Assembly (NCBI GenBank): GCA_036365145.1
Contig: JAEOAD010002231.1
Location: 4,009,501 to 4,073,500, forward strand
Direction: 5' to 3'
Length of the DNA stretch: 64,000 bases
Source of the DNA: Orientallactaga sibirica
Taxonomy: Eukaryota > Chordata > Mammalia > Rodentia > Dipodidae
The position numbers and the translations under genes are program-made. Under the pieces are notes generated by a model that saw only the letters and a program-made list of their open reading frames with translations, made no database searches and was not told where the DNA came from. This document shows, one piece after another, positions 33,621 through 42,966 of the stretch. Every line of letters starts with the position of its first letter. Position 1 is the first letter of the stretch.

Positions 33621-34113
33621 TGTGATTTGAATGTAAATAGTCCTATAGCCTCAGGTATTATTTATTTATTTGAGAGAGAGAGAATGGGCATACCAGGGCC
33701 TCTAGCCACTGAAAACAAACTCGAGATGCATACACCATCTTGTGGATCTGGCTTATGTGGGTTCTGGGGAATCAAACCTGGTCCTTAAGTTTCATAGGCA
33801 GGCGTCTTAACCGCTAAGCCATCTCTACAGCCTGCATCAGGTATTTTGATTAAGCTTCTTAGTCTTTAACAAGTAACGACCTGCTGGAGGATGTGTGTCA
33901 CTAGTGGTGGATCCTGAGTTTAAACCTATTATGGTGTAGAGAGCCAGCTTGAACTCTGGCTATTTGTGTCAACTCTTTGTTATGGATATAATAAGCCAGC
34001 ATCTTCTACTATGATGAAGCTTCCCCTGGAATCTGCAAGCCTGAAATAAACCCTTTTCTTCCATAATCTGCTTCTGGTCAAGTATTTGTCCCAACAATGA
34101 GAAGGTAATTTGC
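33621..34113 (+). mobile_element. MaLR-type 5' LTR (with SINE insert)
   Basis: TGTGATTTGAATGTAAATAG start, GGAGGATGTGTGTCACTAGT, GCCTGAAATAAACCCTTTTC (polyadenylation signal) and GAGAAGGTAATTTGCA end. Same family as 36288-36579 and 18105-18817. With the internal sequence to its right it looks like the 5' LTR of a decayed provirus. Confidence 0.72.
33660..33836 (-). mobile_element. Dip-like SINE inside the 5' LTR
   Basis: Flanked by TCAGGTATT at 33651-33659 and 33837-33845. GAGAGAGAGAATGGGCATAC and CTAAGCCATCTCTACAGCC confirm the orientation. Confidence 0.9.
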
Positions 34114-34117
34114 AATC

Positions 34118-34345
34118 TTTCAGACACAAAATGGCCTTAATTCTCATAACCTCACAGTGTCTAACATACCTACACATGATAGGAGGAAAAGATGATGACA
34201 TCAAAATAAAAGAGAGACTAATTGAAAGGGAGAGGGGATTTGATAGAAGGTGGATTTGAGAGGTGAGAAGGAATGGGTATGGGGGAGGAAATTGTCATGA
34301 CTTATTGTCTATAATTATGGAATCTGTCAATAAAAAGTTAAAACA
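34118..34345 (+). mobile_element. L1 3' end, strongly 5'-truncated, inside the provirus
   Basis: CCTTAATTCTCATAACCTCA, GATGATGACATCAAAATAAA and GAATCTGTCAATAAAAAGTT parallel 5975-6200. It inserted close behind the 5' LTR. Confidence 0.7.
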
Positions 34346-34375
34346 AGAACATAACTTCAACATATAATTGGTATT

Positions 34376-34586
34376 AGGGGTTGGAGGTATGGCTTATCAG
34401 TTAAGGTGCTTGTTTGTGAAGCCTAAGGACCCAGTTTCAATTCCCTAGTACCCACATAAGCCAGATGCACAGGTGGTGCATGCATCTGGAGTTCATTTGC
34501 AGTGGCTAGAGGCCCTGGCACACCCATTCTCTCTCTCTCTTTTTACCTCTTTCTCTCTCTCCAATAAATAAAATATTTTTTTTAAT
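34376..34586 (+). mobile_element. Dip-like SINE inside the provirus
   Basis: GGGGTTGGAGGTATGGCTTA head, ACCCAGTTTCAATTCCCTAG, CT tail, CCAATAAATAAAATATT. Confidence 0.9.
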
Positions 34587-34767
34587 TGGTTCCAGAAGTG
34601 GGGTCATTGCAGTGATAAATCTAACCATGTAGTTTTTGGTGTTTTGGAATGTGTTTTGGGAGAAATATGAAAGGATTTGGTAATTTGTATTAGAGAACTC
34701 TAATGGAGTTGTAAGTAGAGGAGCTTGATAAGATTATGTGGAGAGAGTTTGAAAATACCAAAAGCAG

Positions 34768-34919
34768 GGCTGCAAAGATGGCTTAATGGTTAAGGTACTT
34801 GTCTGCAAAGCCAAAGGACCCCAGTTCAATTCCCCAGGACCCCCATCAGCCAGATGCACAAGGAGGGATATACATCTGGAGTTCATTTGCACTGCCTGGA
34901 GGCCCTGGTGCACTCATTT

Positions 34920-34951
<32 letters not shown>

Positions 34952-34993
34952 CCTTTCTCTCAAATAAGTAATGAAAAATTAAAAAAAAAAAAA
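34768..34993 (+). mobile_element. Dip-like SINE with 17-bp target duplication
   Basis: GAAAATACCAAAAGCAG flanks it at 34751-34767 and 34994-35010. Head GGCTGCAAAGATGGCTTAAT, CT run, poly-A end. Confidence 0.94.
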
Positions 34994-36019
34994 GAAAATA
35001 CCAAAAGCAGAGAGGACTGTGGACTGTGAAGTCTTGGCTTATGAAGTTTCAAAGAGGAAGTAGAGAACTTTGCTGGAACTGAGCTACTAGTGGAAAGGTT
35101 GGCTGCATTCTTCCAACCATATCTTGGGAGGTTGAGCAAGATTGAATTTAAAAGTAATGGACTGGTATGCTTGGCAGAAGGTATAGAAGAGAAAGATAAA
35201 AAAATGCACAGTTTATCATAGGAAAAATTCAAGAAGTTTTGAAGTTAAAGGCACAGAGATTGACCTTAAATTACTTAAACTGCAATTGTTAAGATTACCA
35301 CCATTAAAGGTGGGCCAACTGTTTTGCATTGGGACAATTGAAAAGATGCTCTGAAGGTAAAAACCACCCATGGAAGGTTAAAGCTAGTAAGAATGCAATG
35401 CTTTTGAAAAGAGGGGGTGTAAAAGAAGACTGGTGAAGGAGTATCCTGCTCTTTAAGGTCAGGCTTTATCTTCCCCTGGATGTACAAATTTGGCTGTTTC
35501 CCACCTGGTACAGGTTTTGGAAGTATGGGAATATAGGACAGAGGGTAAAGAAGTGCACACAGTTCCATGAGCAACTGAACAGTGGCAATGTGAAGGCAGG
35601 TTGAAATACCTATATGGAGACCCAGTAAGGCCATTGCATGGAGCTATAAAGATGAACCATGAGTTGCAATGGGGACTCCAGATTTTGGATACCAGGACTG
35701 TGGCACAATTGACAAGATCTGCTGGCTTGGGATGAAGTTTTCTTCTAGCTTTGAGCAGCCAAGCTTGAGGTACGGAATTGCAAACTCTGAGACTTCATTT
35801 CTTGCTACAGATGTTAGATTTGGAACTGGAAATATTTGATATTTGCCTATTGGTTATTAATCTTGCATTGGTTCTATCTCCCCTTGTTATGCCTTCTTTT
35901 CACAATGGAAATGTTTACTCTGTGCCATTATGTGTTGGGAGCATGTAACTCATGTTTTGATTTTACAGGGCTCAGAGTTAAGAGACAGTCTTGAATCTAA
36001 GATGGAGACTTTGGAATTT

Positions 36020-36168
36020 TTTTGTTTTGTTTGGTTTTCAAGGTAGGGTTTCACTTTAGCCCAGGCTGACCTGGAATTCACTATGTAGTCCCAGGGTACC
36101 CTCATACTTACAGTGATTCTCCTACCTCTGCCTCCTGTGTGCTGGGATTAAAGGCATGCACCACCTGA
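36020..36168 (-). mobile_element. B1 SINE inside the provirus
   Basis: CAAGGTAGGGTTTCACTTTA, GTGCTGGGATTAAAGGCATG. Flanks AGACTTTGGAA and AGACTTTGAAC are similar and probably derive from the target duplication. Confidence 0.9.
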
Positions 36169-36287
36169 CAAGACTTTGAACTTTTGAACAGTTTAAAGTC
36201 AGTAAAGACTATGTGGACTTTTGAAGTTGGACTGAATGCATTTTTCCATTGTGAGGTGATCATGAGTCTATGGGAGCCAGGGTCATA

Positions 36288-36579
36288 ATTCAGTGGTTTG
36301 AATGAACATAGCCCCCATAACCTCCAGTATTTTTGATTAATCTTCCTTCTTAGTCAGAAGTCGGCTGGAGGAGGTGTGTCACTAGGGTCATATCTTGAGT
36401 CCAGCCTACAGCTCTGGCTGTTCATTTCATCTCTCTTCTATGGATATGTGATAAAGTGAGCCAGCTTCATCCACTATGATGAAACTTCTCCTGGAATCTA
36501 TAAGCCTGAAATAAACCCTTTCCTCCCATAAGCTGCTTCTGGTTAGGTGTTGTCCCAAAATAAGAAGTTAACTGCAACA
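36288..36579 (+). mobile_element. MaLR-type 3' LTR
   Basis: CAGTGGTTTGAATGAACATA start (first bases decayed), GGAGGAGGTGTGTCACTAGG, GCCTGAAATAAACCCTTTCC and GAAGTTAACTGCAACA end. Pairs with the LTR at 33621-34113. Confidence 0.75.
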
Positions 36580-37127
36580 CTCACCCTATTTCTATTAAAT
36601 GCTATAAAATTTGGATATAAAATTGGTTGCTATTCAATATCTGTACATATTAAAATTCAATTTCAAATAAAAGTATTAAAAACTTCAAAGGGGGTTCTGA
36701 GAATTTACCCTTTTTTTCATTATGTTAGTGGAGGTGTGAGTGGTGAAGGTTAAAAAAATCTGTAAATAAAGCTAGATAGTATGTCCTCAATAACAGTAAA
36801 GAATAGTATGTTAGAATCAAAGACTGAAATCATCCATGCACGGGAACCAGCCACATAGATCCACTTATTCAATGACTAATCATTTTTTAGCTTAGACTGT
36901 AAAAATTATCCAAGTAGGCTGAAGCTCATTAAAGCAACTGGTGTTAGGAGCAAGTGTATAATTATAAAGAGAACATTTAGAAGCATTTAGAACATTTAGA
37001 AGTGGTACAGTCAGTATTTGTTAGGAGCTAGAATAGCAATGGTGTTTATTGAGAGTAGAAATATAATAAGCAAATAGTAACAGAAAGGAATAAAACATTT
37101 TCTAAATGTAGTGACCCTGTTAATATT
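36580..37127. other. AT-rich intergenic DNA, nothing recognised
   Basis: No supported feature. Confidence 0.4.
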
Positions 37128-37245
37128 GGTTGGTGGGCATGGAAGTGCATGTGTGTGGTCCCAGCAGTGAGAAGGCTGAGGCAAGAGGATCTTGAGTTTG
37201 AGGCTAGTCTAGGCTATACTGAGACCTTGCTGGAAGAAGAAGGAA
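37128..37245 (+). mobile_element. Old B1-like SINE, diverged
   Basis: GGTGGGCATGGAAGTGCATG, CCCAGCAGTGAGAAGGCTGA and GAGTTTGAGGCTAGTCTAGG follow the B1 order, with many changes. Confidence 0.6.
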
Positions 37246-37585
37246 AAAGAGATGGAGGCAGTGGACATTCTTAGAGAAGTAGCGTATTCAGTTTCTGGTA
37301 AGTCATCTGTAGTTTGGTTAAAGATTAAAAAGTCTATGGAGGGGTGGCAGTTGAGGAAATTACATAGGGCTGTTGCTAAGTCTGTGTCAAGGTCAGGCTT
37401 TTAGGAGACCTAATCATGTTTCACAGTGCCAGGGCTCCTGGGTTGGTCAGACAGGGTCTTAGAAGAGCTTCGAGCACAGTGTAATCAATACTGCATTACT
37501 GGAATGTAATGAACATAAGATACACTGATGGAATCAGTGCATGAATCCGGGGTGGGGTAGGGGACGCTAGTCTTTTACCATTGGT
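37246..37585. other. Upstream flank of the PPA2 CpG island
   Basis: Unique-looking sequence, no repeat; no TATA element or exon seen. Confidence 0.4.
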
Positions 37586-37633
37586 GTCCTAGAGCGCACA
37601 ACGCACCTAGGCAGGCCGGCCTTGGGCAGAGTG

Positions 37634-37645
37634 CCGGAAGTGACG
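37634..37645 (+). promoter_or_regulatory. ETS/CRE-like composite motif (CCGGAAGTGACG)
   Basis: CCGGAAGTGACG joins an ETS core (CCGGAAGT, as for GABPA/ELK proteins) to a CRE-like half site (TGACG), about 83 bp before the first ATG. This composite is typical of promoters of nuclear genes for mitochondrial proteins, which fits PPA2. Sequence match only; binding is inferred. Confidence 0.5.
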
Positions 37646-37653
37646 ACTCCGGT

Positions 37654-37668
37654 CGGCAGGGGGCGCCG
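37654..37668 (+). promoter_or_regulatory. CTCF-like core in the PPA2 promoter
   Basis: The sequence around GGCAGGGGGCGCC matches about 13 of 15 positions of the CTCF core CCASYAGRKGGCRSY, with a full match over the last ten positions. It lies between the ETS composite and the first ATG. GC-rich promoters yield such matches by chance, so binding is only possible. Confidence 0.35.
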
Positions 37669-37727
37669 GCGAGCGGCCGGGCGCAGCACCGACGCGCGAG
37701 GACGCTGCCGCCGCCACCTGGAACGCT

Positions 37728-37881
37728 ATGCGCGCGCTGCTGCGGCTGCCGAGCGCCCGGCACAGGTGGCTTGTGGGGGTCGCCGCCGCCGGCAGCGTGC
37801 GGGGGCCGCGCCGCGCCATGGCCCTGTACCACGCGGAGGAGCGCGGCCAGCCCCGCTCGCTCGACTACCGCGTCTTCTTCA
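37728..37881 (+). CDS. PPA2: PPA2 coding exon 1: mitochondrial targeting sequence and start of pyrophosphatase
   Basis: Encodes residues 1-51 plus the first base of codon 52. It begins MRALLRLPSARHRW and reaches RRAMALYHAEERGQPRS, ending DYRVFF before GTGAGT. Residues 1-30 are rich in arginine, leucine and alanine and lack acidic residues, as expected for a cleaved mitochondrial presequence. The ATG at 37728 has G at -3 but C at +4, a moderate Kozak context. A second in-frame ATG at 37818 (Met31) lies in GCGCCATGG, a stronger context, at the start of the region shared with cytosolic pyrophosphatases. Unspliced read-through meets TAG three codons after Phe51. I chose the first ATG because it supplies the presequence. 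The exon lies in the CpG island. 5' UTR extent is not determinable from sequence alone. Confidence 0.95.
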
Positions 37882-38814
37882 GTGAGTAGCCGGCCGGGGG
37901 CGCGGGGCGGAGCCAGGCAGTGTCCTCGGAGCCGGGGCCGCGGTGGGCGGAGCTTCGCCGTCCGAGTCCGTCTCCTCCGGGCCGGGCCGGGCGCGTTCCG
38001 GGAGCGGAGGGCGGAGTCCTGGTCGCGGGGCAGCGGGGTCACCGCTTCTGGCGCCGGAAGCGAGGCAGGCGGCGCTTCCTGTCGCGGGCCGCCCGCCTGG
38101 GCACAGGCTTGGGGAACTTTGCCGAAACCTGCGTTTACAGATGCGGAAACCACCGAGAACGCTGGACGGGAGGGAGCGGGACGGCGAATGTGAGGCCCAG
38201 GAGGTGCAGGGGCGCACGCACAAGGATGGCAGGACGAAGCCTGTGATTGTGTGTACTAACTAAATATAAGTGAGTGGATAAAAACACGTGGTCCCCTGGA
38301 AGCCGTCCACCTGCAAGAGCCCAGCAGGCGGTCCAGTAGTGGGGTTCATGGTAACCCCTTCTCGCCACATACACCCCCCCCCAAATTGAAGGGGCCCAGA
38401 GGGCGACCAAACCGGCCTTCCCAGACGGAAAAGCTCCCGTTTGGGGCCCAGATTTTATTGCACCACAAGCCTCCCCGTGAAAGCTAACCTGTAGGGTGGA
38501 AATGGCAGTAGGTTGAGCTGAAGTCGTTGACTTCAGAGCCTGTTTCAGCCTTGCTCTGTGGCACAGGGAGATGGAAGAAATTTATCGTTTTGTCCAGCGA
38601 CACCCTCCCCCCACCCCTGGAGAATTTCTGAACTTGGAAAGCTTTGGTTTTTCTCCTCTGTAGAATAAGGCAGCAAAAATTGCATTGTGAGGGCTGGAGA
38701 GATGCCTAACGAGTTAAAAGTGCTTACTTGTAAAGCCTGAAAGCCTGAGTTCAATTCCCCAGTTCCCACTTAAAGCCAGATGCACAAAGTTGCGTGTGCA
38801 TCTGGCCTACTACT

Positions 38815-38816
38815 TA

Positions 38817-38847
<31 letters not shown>

Positions 38848-39048
38848 GGGCACAAGACAGAGAGGGAGAATTGGGCACTAGGGCCTCTGCCACTGAAATG
38901 AACTCCAAACGCTTGCACCACCTAGTGGGCATGTGCTACCTTGCACTTGCCTCGCCTTTGTATGTCTGGCTTATGTGGGATCTGAAGAGTATAACATGGG
39001 TCCTTAGGCTTCGCAGGTAAGCACCTTAACCACTAAGCCCTGGAATTC
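38815..39048 (-). mobile_element. Dip-like SINE, long type, nested, with CTCF-like core
   Basis: T run, GGGCACTAGGGCCTCTGCCA, and TGCACCACCTAGTGG at 38914-38928 (reverse complement CCACTAGGTGGTGCA, 13 of 15 CTCF core positions). Ends CACTAAGCCCTGG. Confidence 0.87.
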
Positions 39049-39207
39049 TTTTTTTTTTTGGGGGGGGGGTTGAGGTAGGGTCTCACTGTAGCCCAGGCTG
39101 ACCTGGAATTAACTGTGTAGTCTCAGGATAGCCTTGAACTCATGGTGATCCTCCTACCTCTGCCTCCCTAGTGCTGGGATTAAAGGCATGGGCTACCATG
39201 CCCTGCT
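39049..39207 (-). mobile_element. B1 SINE, nested
   Basis: T and G runs, TGAGGTAGGGTCTCACTGTA, GTGCTGGGATTAAAGGCATG. About 1 kb after the CpG island. Confidence 0.9.
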
Positions 39208-39569
39208 GGAGTTCGTTTTTAATGGCAAGACGCTGTAGCATGCCCTCTGTCTCACTGTCTGCCTCTCTCTTTAACCCACTCCTTTTCCCTCTCTGATTGC
39301 AAATAAACAAAAACATTTACATTGTGTATGTAAAAAGTAGTCACAGGGCTGAGGGTGAAAGTAAATACTATTTATAACTATAATCATTTATACCTCCAAT
39401 TTATGTTTATAGTTAGCCTTCCAGAACTAGGGTCGAGGATTATTTTATAAGAGAGCTTGTTTGAACTCATGTAAATCGTACTGAATTTTCTCTTTTCTTT
39501 AAAGTTGGTTACTATTTCTCTTTTATACCACTCCCTCACCCATTCTTTGGACTGATCAAGGCTTAAGAA

Positions 39570-39692
39570 AGGTGAGGCATGGTGGCCCACACCTGAAATC
39601 CCAGGACTTGGGAGGCAGAGGTAGGAGGATGACAAGTTGGAGGCCAGCCTAGGTTACATATGGCCTTGCCATAATTTTAAAAACCAAAAAAA
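39570..39692 (+). mobile_element. B1 SINE
   Basis: GGTGAGGCATGGTGGCCCAC, GGGAGGCAGAGGTAGGAGGA, then a shortened 3' part. Confidence 0.85.
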
Positions 39693-40021
39693 GAGTAGGA
39701 AATAGACACCTTTAACAAGAAGTCTCATTTGTAAGTGGATCGTGCTTAAAGGGTTAAGATACAATGATTCTGGGAATGTTTTTTGTACAGAAAAAAAATG
39801 ATACTGAATGGCAGTTAGTTTTCTGTTTAATATTATGAAAGTATTCTGTATTTACAATAAGTTAATTACGATGTTATGAACACACCTTTTATTTTATTCA
39901 GTTAGGTAAAAAGAACAAAAGAAAGAAAATACTGAGATAAATGAGCAAAAACTAGAAAGCAGGGGAGGGTGATTTGAGGGAGGGTCTAAATATTGAGATG
40001 GTTAAGTAATTCCTGAACTAA

Positions 40022-40036
40022 CCACCAGATGGCACC
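40022..40036 (+). promoter_or_regulatory. CTCF-like site in intron 1 of PPA2
   Basis: CCACCAGATGGCACC matches all 15 positions of the degenerate CTCF core CCASYAGRKGGCRSY. It is in apparently non-repetitive sequence about 2.1 kb inside the gene, between a B1 at 39570-39692 and a SINE at 40135-40313. The surrounding DNA is AT-rich, so a perfect match here is less expected by chance than in the CpG island. Binding is inferred. Confidence 0.5.
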
Positions 40037-40134
40037 ATTGATCCAGACTGTTTACTAATTTGTGAAAGACTTGGGCAAAGTCAATCTACTTGAGGGTGAG
40101 TAGGGTAAGGGAAAACCATGATCAAACTGCTTTA

Positions 40135-40313
40135 AAGTATATTTTTTTGAGAGAAAGAGAAGGAGAGAATGGGCACGCCAGGGCCTCTAGCAAGTGAACT
40201 CCAAATGCATATGCCACCTTATGCATCTGGCTTACATGGGTACTGGGGAATTGGGCCTGGGTCCTTCGGATTCACAGGCAAGCACCTTAACCTCTAAACC
40301 ATCTCTCCAGTTG
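40135..40313 (-). mobile_element. Dip-like SINE, short, antisense, 13-bp target duplication
   Basis: TCAAACTGCTTTA flanks it at 40122-40134 and 40314-40326. TTGAGAGAAAGAGAAGGAGA and CTAAACCATCTCTCCAG give the orientation. Confidence 0.93.
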
Positions 40314-40585
40314 TCAAACTGCTTTATATAAAGATTGTCACAATAATTAAAGGAGAAGATCTTGAAGGTACAATGGTACTATTTGAGGAGATGCAAATAC
40401 TGTCTTGATTTCATCATAAACACACTGCATAAATAAATTACCATACTAGACACATAAATAAATACAAGTTTTTTATGCCCCTTTTAAAAAATAGTTACAC
40501 AATGAATATATGCAGTACTAGGTGTCTATAAGCAGTACAAGGATAAAATCTGTTTCATTTAAAAGAAAACCATGAATATAGCACT

Positions 40586-40903
40586 TGTTGCAGTTAACCT
40601 TGTTGCTAGCTTAATGCACCCAACTGAAGCAGCTTGAGGGAGGAAATGGTTTATTTTTGCTTATAGACTCCAGAGGATGCTCCATGATGGCAGGGGGAAA
40701 CAATGACATGAGCAGAGGGACATCATCTCCTGGCCAACATCAGGTGGACAACAGCAGCAGGAGAGTGTGCCAAACACTGGCAAAGGGAAGCTGGTTATAA
40801 TAGCTCCAGGAGGCACCAATTCCAAAATTGCCACCAGTGGAGTCCTAGCATTCAGAACACAAGTTTATGGGGGGGAGAGGGTCTCCTGAGTCAAACCACC
40901 ACA
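40586..40903 (-). mobile_element. MaLR-type solo LTR, antisense, in intron 1
   Basis: TGTTGCAGTTAACCTTGTTG start and GAGTCAAACCACCACA end are the reverse complement of the LTR ends at 18105 and 26860. It has ATGGTTTATTTTTGCTTATA inside. No 5-bp duplication was seen at these boundaries. Confidence 0.72.
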
Positions 40904-41947
40904 TTATTGAGTTAAAAATTGCTATTCAGTGTTATTAAAGTGGAAATAATTTCCAAATATACATTCCTAAATATACCCCCAGTTCCTGAAATGCCAGCAC
41001 AGGAGGAGATGGGATATTTTTAAGCTCCATCTCAGTAGGCTCTCTTTCTTGCCATTACAAATAATAGTCATTGATGTAATACCTATTTTAAAATTGGTGT
41101 TGAACTTCATAGAAATGTATTGCAGTGAACAGGGTGCTAGTAAAGAAAGCATCCTGGAGCAGGCCTCTTGGCTGCTCACTGGCCTTGTTAGTGCCTTGTG
41201 GCATGGTCTTTGCCACTTCTTACCTCATTTTATTAAACCATGGACTGAGAAGCTCGGGCACAGTAATCATTTTCCAAACTATTCTTAGTTGCACCCAAGC
41301 ATCATTTGAGATATTATTAGGTTTTTTTTTTACACATGGAAGGCTTCATGATTTAATAAGTTAGAGCGCTTCTCATTTTTTTACCTTCTTGGAAGATAAT
41401 AATGTACATATTAAAGTTTTGGAAAATTCTGATGTCAGGTAACTTGACCCAAACTTTTGAATGTTGAGTACATATTTCTCAGAGCATCTTAGTATTCTAG
41501 AATTTCAGGGTATTCAGTTTGAGTGATTTCTGGTTTCCTTAAGCCGCTGTGTTGTGATAACAATTGCAAACCAGCAATCAACACACTTAGATTTTTGTCC
41601 TGGCGTTACCATTTTGTACCATTCACTTGACTAACCAGGGGATGGCATCTCACCTCAAGTGACATCTCTTAGCTCAGTTTCTCTATGAAATTAAAATTGA
41701 TATAAAATTGAATTGTTTGATAGTGTTCCAGTTTTTAATTCTTGGGTGTCAGGAATTTACCTGGATACAGCCTTGAATGAACTAAAATTATAATGAACTA
41801 AATTTGTTTATATGGAACCTGTACTGTATGTTTTTATTCCATAGATATCCTGCATTTTTTTTTGTCTTGTTCTGTTCGGTTTTGTTATTTTAGATTTTAA
41901 ACTTTTCTTAAAGGCTAGGCAAAAGCTATATTTCCATAATTTGTATT
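40904..41947. other. Intron 1 sequence, nothing recognised
   Basis: Open frames at 41049-41288 and 41125-41364 have no recognisable motif and no splice context in PPA2 terms. Confidence 0.4.
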
Positions 41948-41954
41948 CTTTTTT

Positions 41955-42111
41955 ATTTATTTATTTTTATTTATTTTTGAGGTAGGGTCTCATTTTAGCT
42001 CAGGCTGACCTGGAATTCACTATGTAGTCTCAGGTTGGCTTTGAACTCATGGCAATCTCCAACCTCTGCCTCCCGAGTGCTGGGATTAAAGGTGTGCACC
42101 ACCATGCCTGG
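41955..42111 (-). mobile_element. B1 SINE, antisense, with target duplication
   Basis: TTTGTATTCTTTTTT occurs at 41940-41954 and 42112-42126. GAGGTAGGGTCTCATTTTAG to CACCACCATGCCTGG. Confidence 0.93.
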
Positions 42112-42207
42112 TTTGTATTCTTTTTTTCATAATTTTTATCCTTGTTACTAAGGAGTATTAGACTGGTTTACTTAAAGAAACAGTGTGTGGATAATTCAGA
42201 TTACTTT

Positions 42208-42448
42208 TTTAAAATTATTTTTATTTTTACTTTTTTATTTTTATTCTTATTTGAGAGAGACAGAGAGCGAGACAGAGAATGGGCACTCCAGCGGCTTCTT
42301 GGCTGCTGTGAATGAACTCCAGACGCGTGTGCATGTGCAGCGTTGTGCACTTGTGTCACTTTTGTGTATGACTAAATGTGGGAGATTTGAACGGGTGTTC
42401 TTAGGCTTTGCAGGCAGGTGCCATAACCGCTAAGCCATCTCTCCAGCC
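42208..42448 (-). mobile_element. Dip-like SINE, long type, antisense
   Basis: GAGAGAGACAGAGAGCGAGA, GGCACTCCAGCGGCTTCTTG, CTAAGCCATCTCTCCAGCC. The CTCF-like core is lost here (GCGTGTGCATGTGCA). Confidence 0.9.
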
Positions 42449-42450
42449 TG

Positions 42451-42678
42451 CTATTTTTATTTTTTATTTATTTGCACATGAGAGAGAGACAGAATAAGAA
42501 GGAGAGAGAAAGGGAGACAGACACAAAATGGGCACACCAGGGCCCCTAGCTGCTGCAAATGAACTCTAGATGGAGGTGCCACTTTGTGCATCTGGCTGTA
42601 TATAGGTACTGGGGAATCAAACCCTGGGTTGTTAGGCTTTGCAGTCAAGCGCCTTAACTGCTGAGTCATCTCTTCAAA
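42451..42678 (-). mobile_element. Dip-like SINE, short type, antisense
   Basis: TTTATTTGCACATGAGAGAG, GGGCACACCAGGGCCCCTAG, TGAGTCATCTCTTCAAACC. Directly follows the long copy in the same orientation. Confidence 0.88.
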
Positions 42679-42966
42679 CCTCAAGTTACTTTTATTTGTG
42701 TTGAGAATCAATCTCTCTGTCCTTTTTTAGTCAGGTCTGTCACGTATAACAAGTATGGACTTAGGTTGAAATTACTAGAAATTTTTGTTAAGTCCATCAT
42801 TTGAGTAGGATTGTAGTATGTGCCATTGAAAACGCCATGCGTTTGAACTTAGCAAAACTTCCTGTGAATAATCCTGTAACCTTTATAAGCTGGCCCATAT
42901 CCTAGAACTAGAATGACATATTAGAACATAATAGCTATTGTATGAATACAGAAAAAGTAGATTTTG

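Larger units (their letters stand above)
34590..36287 (+). mobile_element. MaLR-type provirus internal region, decayed
   Basis: AGAAGTGGGGTCATTGCAGT, GTTGTAAGTAGAGGAGCTTG and GACTGTGAAGTCTTGGCTTA resemble rodent MaLR internal sequence, which codes for no envelope and usually no intact protein. No long open frame remains. It contains a Dip-like SINE (34768-34993) and a B1 (36020-36168), and is bounded by LTRs of one family. Confidence 0.62.
37590..38240. promoter_or_regulatory. PPA2: CpG-island promoter of PPA2
   Basis: The only stretch in the window with dense CG dinucleotides and high GC, in contrast to the AT-rich, CpG-poor surroundings. It covers about 140 bp upstream of the first ATG, all of exon 1 and about 360 bp of intron 1. 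No TATA box is evident, as is usual for housekeeping CpG-island promoters with dispersed starts. Several overlapping open frames on both strands arise simply because high GC lowers stop-codon frequency. Confidence 0.85.
38691..39315 (+). mobile_element. Dip-like SINE split by two antisense SINEs
   Basis: The left piece is 38691-38806 (GGGCTGGAGAGATGCCTAAC to GTGTGCATCTGG) and the right piece 39208-39315 (GGAGTTCGTTTTTAATGG to TTGCAAATAAACAAAAAC). The pieces are complementary parts of one element. Confidence 0.85.

Noticed and set aside
37575..38153. 192-residue minus-strand open frame opposite PPA2 exon 1, and several other long frames in the CpG island
   Set aside because: Alanine/proline/arginine-rich frames on both strands are expected in GC-rich CpG islands because stop codons are rare. 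No splice sites, no conserved motif, and the real coding frame is the PPA2 exon.
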